NCBI GenBank assembly: GCA_013001485.1
Contig: JABDMN010000100.1
Coordinates: 1 to 5,565 of the forward strand
DNA from: Acidimicrobiia bacterium
Lineage (GTDB): Bacteria; Actinomycetota; Acidimicrobiia; Spongiisociales; UBA5794
Length of the DNA stretch: 5,565 nt
Direction: 5' to 3'
Each line of letters begins with the position of its first letter. The stretch's first letter is position 1. Positions 1 through 5,565 of this stretch are shown piece by piece. Position numbers and translations under genes: made by a program. The notes beneath the pieces were generated by a model. That model did no database searches. It worked only from the letters and a program-made list of their open reading frames with translations, and was not told the origin of the DNA.

Positions 1-1763
1 AGGCCGAAGTTCGTGAGGGTGTCATCCAGACCATCCTTCACGTCGCTCGCAAGTTCCCGATCATCCGGTTCGACGCCGCCATGACGCTGGCGAAGCGCCA
101 CATCCGGCGGCTCTGGTTCCCCGCTCCTGGAGAAGGCGGTGCGATCCCCTCACGGTCGCTCCACGGTCTGACGGAAGCCGAGTTCGAGGCGGCAATTCCG
201 GAAGAGTTCTGGCGAGAGGTCGTCGACCGGGTAGCCGCCGAGGTGCCGGACACTCTTCTCCTCGCCGAGGCCTTCTGGATGATGGAGGGCTACTTCGTGA
301 GGACACTGGGCATGCACCGGGTCTACAACAGCGCCTTCATGCACATGATGTCGCAGGAGACCAACGCCGAGTACCGCGAACTCATGCGCAACGTTCTCGA
401 GTTCGACCCCGAGATCCTCAAGCGGTTCGTCAACTTCATGAACAACCCGGACGAGGAGACGGCCATCGCCCAGTTCGGCAAGGACGGCAAGTACTTCGGC
501 GTCGCCACGGTGATGGCGACGATGCCTGGCCTTCCGATGTTTGGGCACGGTCAGGTGGAGGGCTACTCGGAGAAGTACGGGATGGAGTTCCGTCGACCCC
601 GCTGGGACGAGCACCCCGACGGTTGGCTGGTCGACCGTCACCGGCGTGAGATCTTCCCTCTGCTTCATCGACGCTGGCAGTTCGCCGAGGTCGCCAACTT
701 CCTCCTGTACGACCTGGTTGCTCCGGAGGGTCATGTCAACGGTGACGTGTATGCCTATTCGAACAACGTCGATGGCGCCGCTTCGTTGGTGCTCTTCAAC
801 AACCGGTGGGGCGACGCCGTGGGCCGGATCCACTGGTCCCTCGAGTATCGGGACAAGGGCGCCGGGAAGATGAATAGCCGGACCCTGGCCGATGGTCTCG
901 GTATCGGTGAAGGGGAGTGGGTCGTGTTCCGTGAGCACGTCTCCGGGCTGGAGCACATCCGCCCGACGTCTGACTTCACCGACGGGCTCGATTTACGGCT
1001 CGGAGCTTTCGAGTACCGGGTGTACCTCGACTTCCGTCAGGTGTCAGGCCCTCAATACGCCGAGGTGGCGCGGAGGTTGGAAGGGAACGGCACTCCCAGC
1101 GTCGATGGCGAGATCGAAGCTCTTCGGTTGGAGCCAGCCCGCAACGCCGTGGCGGATGTCGTGGCGGCTGCGATCGAGGGGGACGATCTCGATGGACCCG
1201 TCCAAGCATTGGTGTCGGTCGGCAGTGAACTCGGCCTCGAGATCGAAGTGAGCGCAGCCGACCTGGAAAAGGCCCTCACGAACCTGGTGGAAATCCCGGA
1301 CGTCGAGCCGCTGCTGCCCGAGGCGTGGCGCCGCGGTGTAGCCGCTGCTGCGGTGCTTCTCGGTGGCGTCGAACCCGCGGTGGCGGAAGTGGGTGCTGGC
1401 TGGGCATTCGAACGAGTCAGCGAGCAGCCGCCTTCGCCTGCGCTGCTGCAAGTTGCAATGCGGCCCTTCGATGAACGACCCGAGGGAGCAAGCCGCCTGC
1501 CCACCGTCGGACAGTCGGCGAAGCTCCTCCTCGGATCATGGTCGGAAGACTGGGTCGTCCGGTCTCTCGTCGGCGTGAACGAGCACGATGGCGTCGAATG
1601 GTTCGACCGGGACGCCTACCACCAACTGGTCACCGCAATGCTCGTCACCGGGTCATTGCGATCGACTTCCAAGCGGGCTCGCGACCGTCTTGTCCGGTTC
1701 ATCACAGTTCTCGCCGGTGCTCCGGACGACACCGACTACCGCTGGGACCGCCTGACGGGCTAG
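1..1763 (+). CDS. GH13 alpha-amylase-family glycoside hydrolase, 3' part (5' end outside window)
   Basis: The frame is open from base 3, giving 586 codons before the TAG at 1761-1763, so the start is upstream; the ATG at 81 lies inside the catalytic domain and is not a start. The three GH13 catalytic acids can be placed. The nucleophile Asp is in IIRFDAAMT (codon 72-74), the acid/base Glu is in LLLAEAFW (codon 267-269), and the third Asp is in NFMNNPDEETA (codon 450-452). The usual His before that third Asp is Pro here. The barrel continues through GLPMFGHGQVEGYSEKYGME to about base 650. A beta-rich domain follows to about 1040 (GHVNGDVYAYSNN, then FEYRVYLDFRQV). The last 230 or so residues are Ala/Leu/Glu-rich, probably helical, and I do not recognise them. 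From the family, the enzyme should act on alpha-glucan bonds; the exact substrate cannot be read. No signal peptide can be judged because the N-terminus is missing. The family call is firm, the specificity is not. Confidence 0.88.
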   Translation, partial: AEVREGVIQTILHVARKFPIIRFDAAMTLAKRHIRRLWFPAPGEGGAIPSRSLHGLTEAEFEAAIPEEFWREVVDRVAAEVPDTLLLAEAFWMMEGYFVRTLGMHRVYNSAFMHMMSQETNAEYRELMRNVLEFDPEILKRFVNFMNNPDEETAIAQFGKDGKYFGVATVMATMPGLPMFGHGQVEGYSEKYGMEFRRPRWDEHPDGWLVDRHRREIFPLLHRRWQFAEVANFLLYDLVAPEGHVNGDVYAYSNNVDGAASLVLFNNRWGDAVGRIHWSLEYRDKGAGKMNSRTLADGLGIGEGEWVVFREHVSGLEHIRPTSDFTDGLDLRLGAFEYRVYLDFRQVSGPQYAEVARRLEGNGTPSVDGEIEALRLEPARNAVADVVAAAIEGDDLDGPVQALVSVGSELGLEIEVSAADLEKALTNLVEIPDVEPLLPEAWRRGVAAAAVLLGGVEPAVAEVGAGWAFERVSEQPPSPALLQVAMRPFDERPEGASRLPTVGQSAKLLLGSWSEDWVVRSLVGVNEHDGVEWFDRDAYHQLVTAMLVTGSLRSTSKRARDRLVRFITVLAGAPDDTDYRWDRLTG

Positions 1764-3175
1764 GCAGCTTCCGGAGGCCGGTAGATGGCGGCCAGCCAGG
1801 TGGTCAACGGCACCGCCGCAACCAGGCCGATAGACCCGACCAGGGTGCGGATGATCTCCACCGCCACGACCTCGGAGTTCGCCAGCACTCCGATCGACTG
1901 ACCGGACACCACAAACAGCACGAGCAGCGGCAGGGCCGCACCGGCGTAGGCGAGCAGCAGCGTGTTGACCGCCGAGGCGATGTGATCACGGCCGATTCGC
2001 AGCCCAGCAGCCATCAATTCGTGTGCGGGCGCGGTGGGGTTGGCGTTGCGTAGTTCCCACACGGCCGAGGCCTGGGTGACCGTCACGTCGTCGAGGGCTC
2101 CGGCCGCCCCGAGCACCGTGCCGGCGAGCACCAGGCCGCGCAGGTCTATGCCTTCGAACAGTGTCAGCAACGATGTCTCCTCCGACGCAATGCCGGTGAT
2201 GTTGGCGACGGCGAGGACAATCGCCGACAGGATCGCAGTGAGGGTGAGCCCGCCGAGCATGCCGAGCAGCGCCACCGTGGTCTTGCGCGAGAAGCCGTGC
2301 GCCAGGTAGAGAGCGAAGAAGGCGATGGTGGCAGCCCCGATGACGGCGACCATCACCGGGGAGCGCCCATCGAGGATGGCGGGGAGAACGAAAGCGAGCA
2401 GCACCACTACCGACGCCACCAGCCCGGCCAGGGCTGCAGCTCCCCGGTAGCGGCCCAGGGCGATGACGGCGAGGGCGAAGATCCCGGCCACCCACCACAG
2501 CACAGGTCGCCGCTCGAAGTCGGCGAACTGGTATTGCACTGGGATCGACGACGGCACCACTCCGATCACCTCGAGGCTGGAGGCTTCGTCGGGGGCAAAG
2601 GTCAGGGTCACCTCGTCGCCCGAGACAAGCGATGAGGCGAACGATCCTGCACCGACCTCGTGGAGAACGAGTGCTCCTTCGTACTCACCGCTGGTGATGC
2701 GGATCTCGAGTTCGAGACATCGCTGGGTGGCATCGAGGGCGCAGTCGACTGCAGTGACGCTTTCAACGAGGCCATCGGGAGGGAAGTACGACAGGACGGC
2801 GGTGACACCAGCCCGCAGCTCATCGGGTGTCACTCCGCCGATCGGCAGCTCCTGCGAGTAGGCGGCTCCGGCATCGGGGCCTTCAAGGAGTTCGAACTCG
2901 GCCAGCTTGCACTGAATCTCGGGTGCCACCGAGCACGGTCCCTCGACGACTGACGTGATGTCGGCCCGGTAGAACTCCGTGGGGATGCCCAGCACTGCCA
3001 GCTCCTGGGAGTAGGTGTCTCGGGCCTCGCCGGTCGGTCGCAGGGCGATGAGACCGATGATGACAACGACGGCGGCGACGGCGGCGATGATCTCCGGCCA
3101 ACCCAACTTCGGACGGCCCGAATTGGACGGCGCCTCGTAGTCGAGCCACTCCTGGAGGTCGCTGTCGTCACTCAC
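1760..3175 (-). CDS. YibE/F-family integral membrane protein
   Basis: About 471 residues if translation starts at the GTG at 3175-3173. The frame also has an ATG at 3280, but those 35 extra residues look non-coding and would run into the repeat-bearing intergenic region, so I prefer GTG. Numbering from GTG: a soluble N-terminus (DDSDLQEWLDYEAP), TM1 at about 28-45, an extracytoplasmic domain at about 46-223, then about seven more TM segments between 224 and 463. The domain between TM1 and TM2 has four Cys (81, 89, 145, 153) that could pair as disulfides. The YibE/F signature is the stretch YLAHGFSRKTTVALLG followed by GALDDVTVTQASAVWELR near residues 360-375, inside the membrane region. The biochemical role of this family is poorly defined; transport is often suggested and I assign no substrate. 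The gene converges on the amylase gene with overlapping stops and diverges from the acidic repeat gene. Confidence 0.85.
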   Translation of the reverse strand: MSDDSDLQEWLDYEAPSNSGRPKLGWPEIIAAVAAVVVIIGLIALRPTGEARDTYSQELAVLGIPTEFYRADITSVVEGPCSVAPEIQCKLAEFELLEGPDAGAAYSQELPIGGVTPDELRAGVTAVLSYFPPDGLVESVTAVDCALDATQRCLELEIRITSGEYEGALVLHEVGAGSFASSLVSGDEVTLTFAPDEASSLEVIGVVPSSIPVQYQFADFERRPVLWWVAGIFALAVIALGRYRGAAALAGLVASVVVLLAFVLPAILDGRSPVMVAVIGAATIAFFALYLAHGFSRKTTVALLGMLGGLTLTAILSAIVLAVANITGIASEETSLLTLFEGIDLRGLVLAGTVLGAAGALDDVTVTQASAVWELRNANPTAPAHELMAAGLRIGRDHIASAVNTLLLAYAGAALPLLVLFVVSGQSIGVLANSEVVAVEIIRTLVGSIGLVAAVPLTTWLAAIYRPPEAA

Positions 3176-3239
3176 ACCGCGACGGTAGGCGACGACCCGG
3201 ATTGTCTGGCGGAACCGAGGGATGTTCGGAGGCGTCTGA

Positions 3240-3282
3240 TGTGTGGGGAGAAACACAGATCGTCCACACAGGTTCCACACAC
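3240..3282. repeat. CCACACA repeat cluster, possible operator
   Basis: CCACACA occurs at 3264-3270 and again at 3275-3281, 11 bases apart, about one helical turn. Its exact inverted copy TGTGTGG lies at 3240-3246. A related AACACAG lies at 3252-3258. The two direct copies sit just upstream of the candidate -10 TACCTT of the acidic repeat gene, where a regulator could contact polymerase. The words are seen directly; an operator role, perhaps for the adjacent OmpR-type regulator whose family often binds direct repeats at 10-11 base spacing, is inference. Confidence 0.4.
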
Positions 3283-3320
3283 CCGATTCGTACCTTGATT
3301 CTCAGGACATAGGCTTCTGA

Positions 3321-3327
3321 GAAGGAG
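3321..3327 (+). promoter_or_regulatory. Strong Shine-Dalgarno for the acidic repeat protein
   Basis: GAAGGAG lies five bases before the ATG at 3333. It fixes this start and contrasts with the response regulator (start 4828) and the membrane protein (start 3175), neither of which has a clear ribosome binding site. Confidence 0.8.
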
Positions 3328-3332
3328 AAGAC

Positions 3333-3410
3333 ATGAAAACCAGAACGAAAGTTGGGATCGCCGCCCTCGCTGCCCTTGCGGTGGCGTTGTCGGCCACGGC
3401 AGTCTCTGCC
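3333..3410 (+). other. Sec signal peptide coding segment of the acidic repeat protein
   Basis: The segment encodes residues 1-26: a positively charged start (K2, R4, K6), a hydrophobic stretch over residues 7-20, and a small-residue cleavage site V-S-A before A27. There is no twin-arginine motif and no lipobox Cys, so a plain type I Sec signal is the best reading. Confidence 0.85.
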
Positions 3411-4766
3411 GCCCAGGCAACCGACACCACACTCGAGGTCGGCGACACCGCAGCAAAGCGCGTCGTGGTCGCCACGAGCAGCGTCGCGAAGAGCGGGGTC
3501 GCGAAGAGCGGCTCGCTCGAAACGATGAAGAGCGGTCTCTCTGTCGTCAGATCCGCCGATGAGGCAGGGGACTCGTTCGTACTCGACGACATGTGCCTCG
3601 ACCTCCACGAGGACGACTTCTTCTTCGATGAGGAGCTCTCCCAAGAGGAGATCGACGAAATCAACGCCGAGGGAGCATCGCTTGCCGCGGCATTTGATGT
3701 GGCCGGCATCTCCTATGAAATGGTCACCGAGGACGTCGGCATCACGTATCCCGAGTGGGACTGGGAAGACGACGCTGCCAACGAGGTCGCCGACGAGTTC
3801 TACAGCGACCTGTACGGCGATGACGAGTGGTTCGATGAGGAGCTGCCCCAAGAGGTGATCGATGATATCAACGCTGAGGGTGCCGCTCTCGCAGCTGCTT
3901 TCGATGCGGCCGGGATCTCCTATGAAATGGTCACCGAGGACGTCGGTATCTCCTATCCCGAGTGGGACTGGGAAGACGACGCCGCCAATGAGATTGCCGA
4001 CGGTTTCTACGAGGACTTGTACGGCGATGAGGAGTGGTTCGATGAGGAGCTTCCCCAAGAGGTGATCGACGAGATCAACGCTGAGGGCGCCGCTCTTGCT
4101 GAGGCTCTCAACGCAGCCGGAATCTCCTACGAGATGGTCACGGACGAGATGGGTGTCACCTATCCCGAGTGGGACTGGGAAGACCCTGCCGCTGAGGCCG
4201 TTGTAGACGAGTTCTTCACCGACCTGTTCGGCGATTGGGAAGACGAGTTCATCGATTGCTTCGAGGAGCTTCCCCAGGAGTTTGTCGACGAGATCAACGC
4301 TGAGGGTGCGGCCCTGGCAGCTGCGTTCGACGCTGCCGGCGTCTCCTATGAGATGGTCACGGACGAGATGGGTGTCACCTATCCCGAGTGGGACTGGGAC
4401 GACCCTGCCGCTGAGGCCGTTGTCGATGAGTTCTACAAGGACAAGTTCGGGGAGTGGGAAGACGACTTCTTCGGCGAGTTCGACTTCGAATTGCCCGAAG
4501 AGATGATCGACGAGATCAACGCCGAGGGTGCCGCCCTCACTGAGGCGTTCGATGCCGCTGGTGTCGAGTACGAGTTGGTCACGGACGAGTCCGGGATCAC
4601 CTACCCCGAGTGGGACTGGGACGACGAGGCCGCCAACGAGATCGCCAAGGAGTTCTTCGGCGACATGGTCGACGAGTTCGATCTCGACGACTTCAACTTC
4701 GATCTCGAAGACTTCGACTTCGATCTCGACCTCGGCAAGGTCATCGAAGACAAGATCGACGCCTAA
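3333..4766 (+). CDS. Secreted, highly acidic five-unit repeat protein of unknown function
   Basis: 477 residues, family not recognised. Residues 1-26 form a Sec-type signal peptide: MKTRTK, a hydrophobic Ala/Leu/Val core, and a probable cut after AVSA. Residues 31-74 are a short linker with six Lys/Arg. From about residue 100 there are five tandem units, with equivalent Leu residues at 102, 171, 240, 313 and 387 (periods 69, 69, 73 and 74). Each unit reads roughly L-P-Q-E, an I-D-E-I-N-A-E-G-A helix, A-G-I-S-Y-E-M-V-T, G-x-T-Y-P-E-W-D-W, then an acidic helix ending E-F-Y-x-D-L-Y-G-D. The tail (447-467) alternates Asp with Phe/Leu. By hand count, residues 75-477 hold about 138 Asp/Glu, five Lys and no Arg. 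There are only two Cys (88 and 309) and no LPXTG motif or C-terminal membrane helix, so the protein is probably released or held by contacts. It lies upstream of a two-component system. Metal binding, wall association or signal sensing are all possible; none is shown. Confidence 0.85.
   Translation: MKTRTKVGIAALAALAVALSATAVSAAQATDTTLEVGDTAAKRVVVATSSVAKSGVAKSGSLETMKSGLSVVRSADEAGDSFVLDDMCLDLHEDDFFFDEELSQEEIDEINAEGASLAAAFDVAGISYEMVTEDVGITYPEWDWEDDAANEVADEFYSDLYGDDEWFDEELPQEVIDDINAEGAALAAAFDAAGISYEMVTEDVGISYPEWDWEDDAANEIADGFYEDLYGDEEWFDEELPQEVIDEINAEGAALAEALNAAGISYEMVTDEMGVTYPEWDWEDPAAEAVVDEFFTDLFGDWEDEFIDCFEELPQEFVDEINAEGAALAAAFDAAGVSYEMVTDEMGVTYPEWDWDDPAAEAVVDEFYKDKFGEWEDDFFGEFDFELPEEMIDEINAEGAALTEAFDAAGVEYELVTDESGITYPEWDWDDEAANEIAKEFFGDMVDEFDLDDFNFDLEDFDFDLDLGKVIEDKIDA
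3483..3512 (+). repeat. 15-base tandem duplication encoding VAKSG twice
   Basis: Two adjacent 15-base copies (3483-3497 and 3498-3512) differ only at the last base. They encode VAKSG-VAKSG in the basic linker after the signal peptide. A shorter partial echo, AAGAGCGG, occurs at 3528-3535. Confidence 0.85.
3630..4676 (+). repeat. Five tandem in-frame repeat units in the acidic protein gene
   Basis: Unit boundaries set two residues before the conserved Leu are 3630-3836 (207 bases), 3837-4043 (207), 4044-4262 (219), 4263-4484 (222) and 4485 to about 4676. NAEGA and YPEWDW are present in every unit. The length differences fall in the linker at the unit end: YGDDEWFD or YGDEEWFD closes units 1-2, while longer W/F/D/E-rich stretches close units 3-4. 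DNA identity is high in patches, including a 50-base exact match between units 3 and 4 (4131-4180 and 4350-4399). Confidence 0.9.
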
Positions 4767-4779
4767 CGAGCTACCAAAG

Positions 4780-4808
4780 GGGCCGGCCCGCAACCCGCGG
4801 GCCGGCCC
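4780..4808 (+). terminator. GC-rich hairpin after the acidic repeat gene, probable terminator
   Basis: A perfect 12-base-pair stem (4780-4791 with 4797-4808, arm GGGCCGGCCCGC) closes a five-base loop, 14 bases after the stop codon. It is not followed by a T-run (TCTGTACTCTC), so it is a strong stem without the classical tail. It may terminate, attenuate or protect the 3' end of the transcript. Confidence 0.65.
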
Positions 4809-4812
4809 TCTG

Positions 4813-4818
4813 TACTCT
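4813..4818 (+). promoter_or_regulatory. Candidate -10 element for the response regulator
   Basis: TACTCT fits the actinobacterial TANNNT pattern and ends nine bases before the ATG at 4828, with no Shine-Dalgarno between. This suits a leaderless or near-leaderless transcript starting close to the ATG. No clear -35 is seen; that position would fall in the loop of the preceding hairpin. Confidence 0.4.
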
Positions 4819-4827
4819 CGACCACCG

Positions 4828-5514
4828 ATGCCCGCCCGCATTCTCATTGCCGAGGACGACGCCAAACAGGCCGAGTTGATTCGTCTCTATCTGGAACGAG
4901 ACGGCCACTCGGTCGTCGTCGCGTCCGATGGTCGACGTGCCCTCGAGGTGGCGCGCGAACTCGAGCCCGACCTCATCGTGCTGGACATCATGCTTCCCGG
5001 TGTCGACGGCCTCGACATCGCCCGCATCCTTCGCCAGGACTCGACAGTGCCGATCATGATGGTGACGGCGCGATCCAGCGAGGACGACAAGCTGCTCGGC
5101 CTCGACCTCGGTGCCGACGACTACATCACCAAGCCCTTCAGCCCTCGCGAGCTCGCCGCCCGGGTGCGAGCACTCCTGCGGCGATCTGGCATCGTGTCGA
5201 CAGAGAATGCGACACTGACGGTGGGTGGCCTGGAGTTGGACCGCAACCGTCATGAGGTGAGCTGCGGCGGCGAGCGCGTGGACTGCACGCCCAAGGAGTT
5301 CGCCATCCTCGAAACGTTGATGACCGAGCCGGGTCGCACCTTCACCCGTCTACAGCTGATCGAGAGCGCATTCGGCTTTGACCACTTCGGGTTGGAACGC
5401 AGCGTCGACGTCCACGTGAAGAACCTGCGCAAGAAAATCGAACCCGACCCGTCTGAGCCGACCTATCTGCTCACCGTGTACGGCGTTGGCTACAAGATGA
5501 CCGATGCTTCGTAG
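4828..5514 (+). CDS. OmpR/PhoB-family two-component response regulator
   Basis: 228 residues, normal for the family. The receiver domain covers about residues 3-118: acidic pocket E9-D10-D11, phosphoacceptor D53 (in VLDIMLPGVDG, codon 4984-4986), T80 in VTAR, and K102 in the TKPF motif. A winged-helix DNA-binding domain follows at about 128-225, with LTVGGLELDRNRHEV, TPKEFAILETL, the recognition-helix region RSVDVHVKNLRKKIEP, and the wing YGVGYKM. All residues needed for phosphorylation are present. The frame is open far upstream, but ATG 4828 gives the correct receiver N-terminus (MPARILIAEDD) and lies after the hairpin. The gene overlaps the following kinase start by 11 bases, so the pair is co-transcribed. 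Targets cannot be read from the protein; the upstream acidic gene is one candidate. Confidence 0.95.
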   Translation: MPARILIAEDDAKQAELIRLYLERDGHSVVVASDGRRALEVARELEPDLIVLDIMLPGVDGLDIARILRQDSTVPIMMVTARSSEDDKLLGLDLGADDYITKPFSPRELAARVRALLRRSGIVSTENATLTVGGLELDRNRHEVSCGGERVDCTPKEFAILETLMTEPGRTFTRLQLIESAFGFDHFGLERSVDVHVKNLRKKIEPDPSEPTYLLTVYGVGYKMTDAS

Positions 5515-5565
5515 CTTCCGCGCCCGCCTTCTTGCCGCGGCGCTCGTCGTGGCTCTGATCGCCAT
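5504..5565 (+). CDS. Probable sensor histidine kinase, N-terminal fragment (cut by window end)
   Basis: The frame opens at ATG 5504, inside the last codons of the response regulator, in the +1 frame relative to it. Twenty complete codons are visible: a short basic N-terminus (MLRSFRARL) followed by a hydrophobic Ala/Val/Leu segment that looks like the first membrane helix. Overlap with an OmpR-type regulator plus this N-terminus is typical of a cognate membrane sensor kinase. No kinase domain is in the window, so the call rests on context. Confidence 0.72.
   Translation, partial: MLRSFRARLLAAALVVALIA

Larger units (their letters stand above)
3176..3332. promoter_or_regulatory. Divergent intergenic region between the membrane protein and acidic repeat protein genes
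   Basis: This 157-base gap contains the upstream sequences of both divergent genes. For the + gene, candidate -10 hexamers are TACCTT (3291-3296) and TAGGCT (3310-3315); neither has a convincing -35. For the - gene, TACCGT read on the minus strand (3187-3182) ends six bases before the GTG, which would suit leaderless transcription. The middle part carries CCACACA words in direct and inverted orientation, listed separately. The promoters are inferred by eye from weak consensus matches. Confidence 0.45.

Noticed and set aside
150..956. A 268-codon open frame on the minus strand inside the amylase gene
   Set aside because: It lies opposite conserved GH13 catalytic motifs and has no recognisable protein features; it is a high-GC shadow frame.
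1986..2498. A minus-strand frame of 170 codons within the membrane protein gene
   Set aside because: It is Arg/His/Pro-rich, typical of an out-of-frame high-GC reading, and overlaps the YibE/F signature region of the real frame.
3260..3268. DnaA box / replication origin
   Set aside because: Only one near match to TTGTCCACA, with no cluster of boxes, no AT-rich unwinding stretch and no dnaA or dnaN nearby.
3630..4676. CRISPR array or mobile repeat
   Set aside because: The repeats are in frame, about 207-222 bases long and encode a conserved protein module without spacers.
4528..4827. In-frame upstream extension of the response regulator
   Set aside because: The extra 100 residues are Ser/Thr/Arg-rich shadow of the acidic gene and cross the hairpin; the receiver domain starts correctly at ATG 4828.
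3168..4865. A 565-codon open frame on the minus strand across the whole acidic repeat gene
   Set aside because: It mirrors the repeats because Asp, Glu and Phe codons (GAC, GAG, TTC) read backwards as Val, Leu and Glu codons that avoid stops. It lacks a signal peptide or known motif, while the plus-strand gene has a strong ribosome binding site and a signal peptide.

Overview
The window is high-GC DNA that looks like an actinobacterial chromosome, possibly Acidimicrobiia. This placement is an inference from four things: GC-rich third codon positions, a YibE/F-family membrane protein, a GTG start with no clear ribosome binding site, and a likely leaderless response-regulator gene. No rRNA, tRNA, CRISPR, insertion sequence or phage gene is visible.

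Layout. Bases 1-1763 (+) carry the 3' part of a GH13 alpha-amylase-family enzyme whose start lies upstream. It converges on a YibE/F-family integral membrane protein (1760-3175, -), and both TAG stop codons sit in one CTAG palindrome. A divergent intergenic region (3176-3332) holds the upstream sequences of the membrane protein and of a secreted protein gene (3333-4766, +), including repeated CCACACA words. The secreted protein has a signal peptide, a short basic linker, five tandem units of about 69-74 residues sharing a YPEWDW core, and an Asp/Phe/Leu tail. It is extremely acidic and I do not recognise its family. A strong GC-rich hairpin follows its stop codon. Next come an OmpR/PhoB-type response regulator (4828-5514, +) and, overlapping it by 11 bases, the first codons of a probable sensor histidine kinase (5504 to the window end).

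How the genes may work together. The response regulator and kinase clearly form a two-component system. The acidic protein lies directly upstream on the same strand, so it may be a target or an extracytoplasmic partner of that system, but the hairpin between them suggests separate transcription. The membrane protein shares the acidic gene's upstream region and could be co-regulated. The amylase fragment appears to be an unrelated metabolic neighbour. The most novel item is the five-unit acidic repeat protein.
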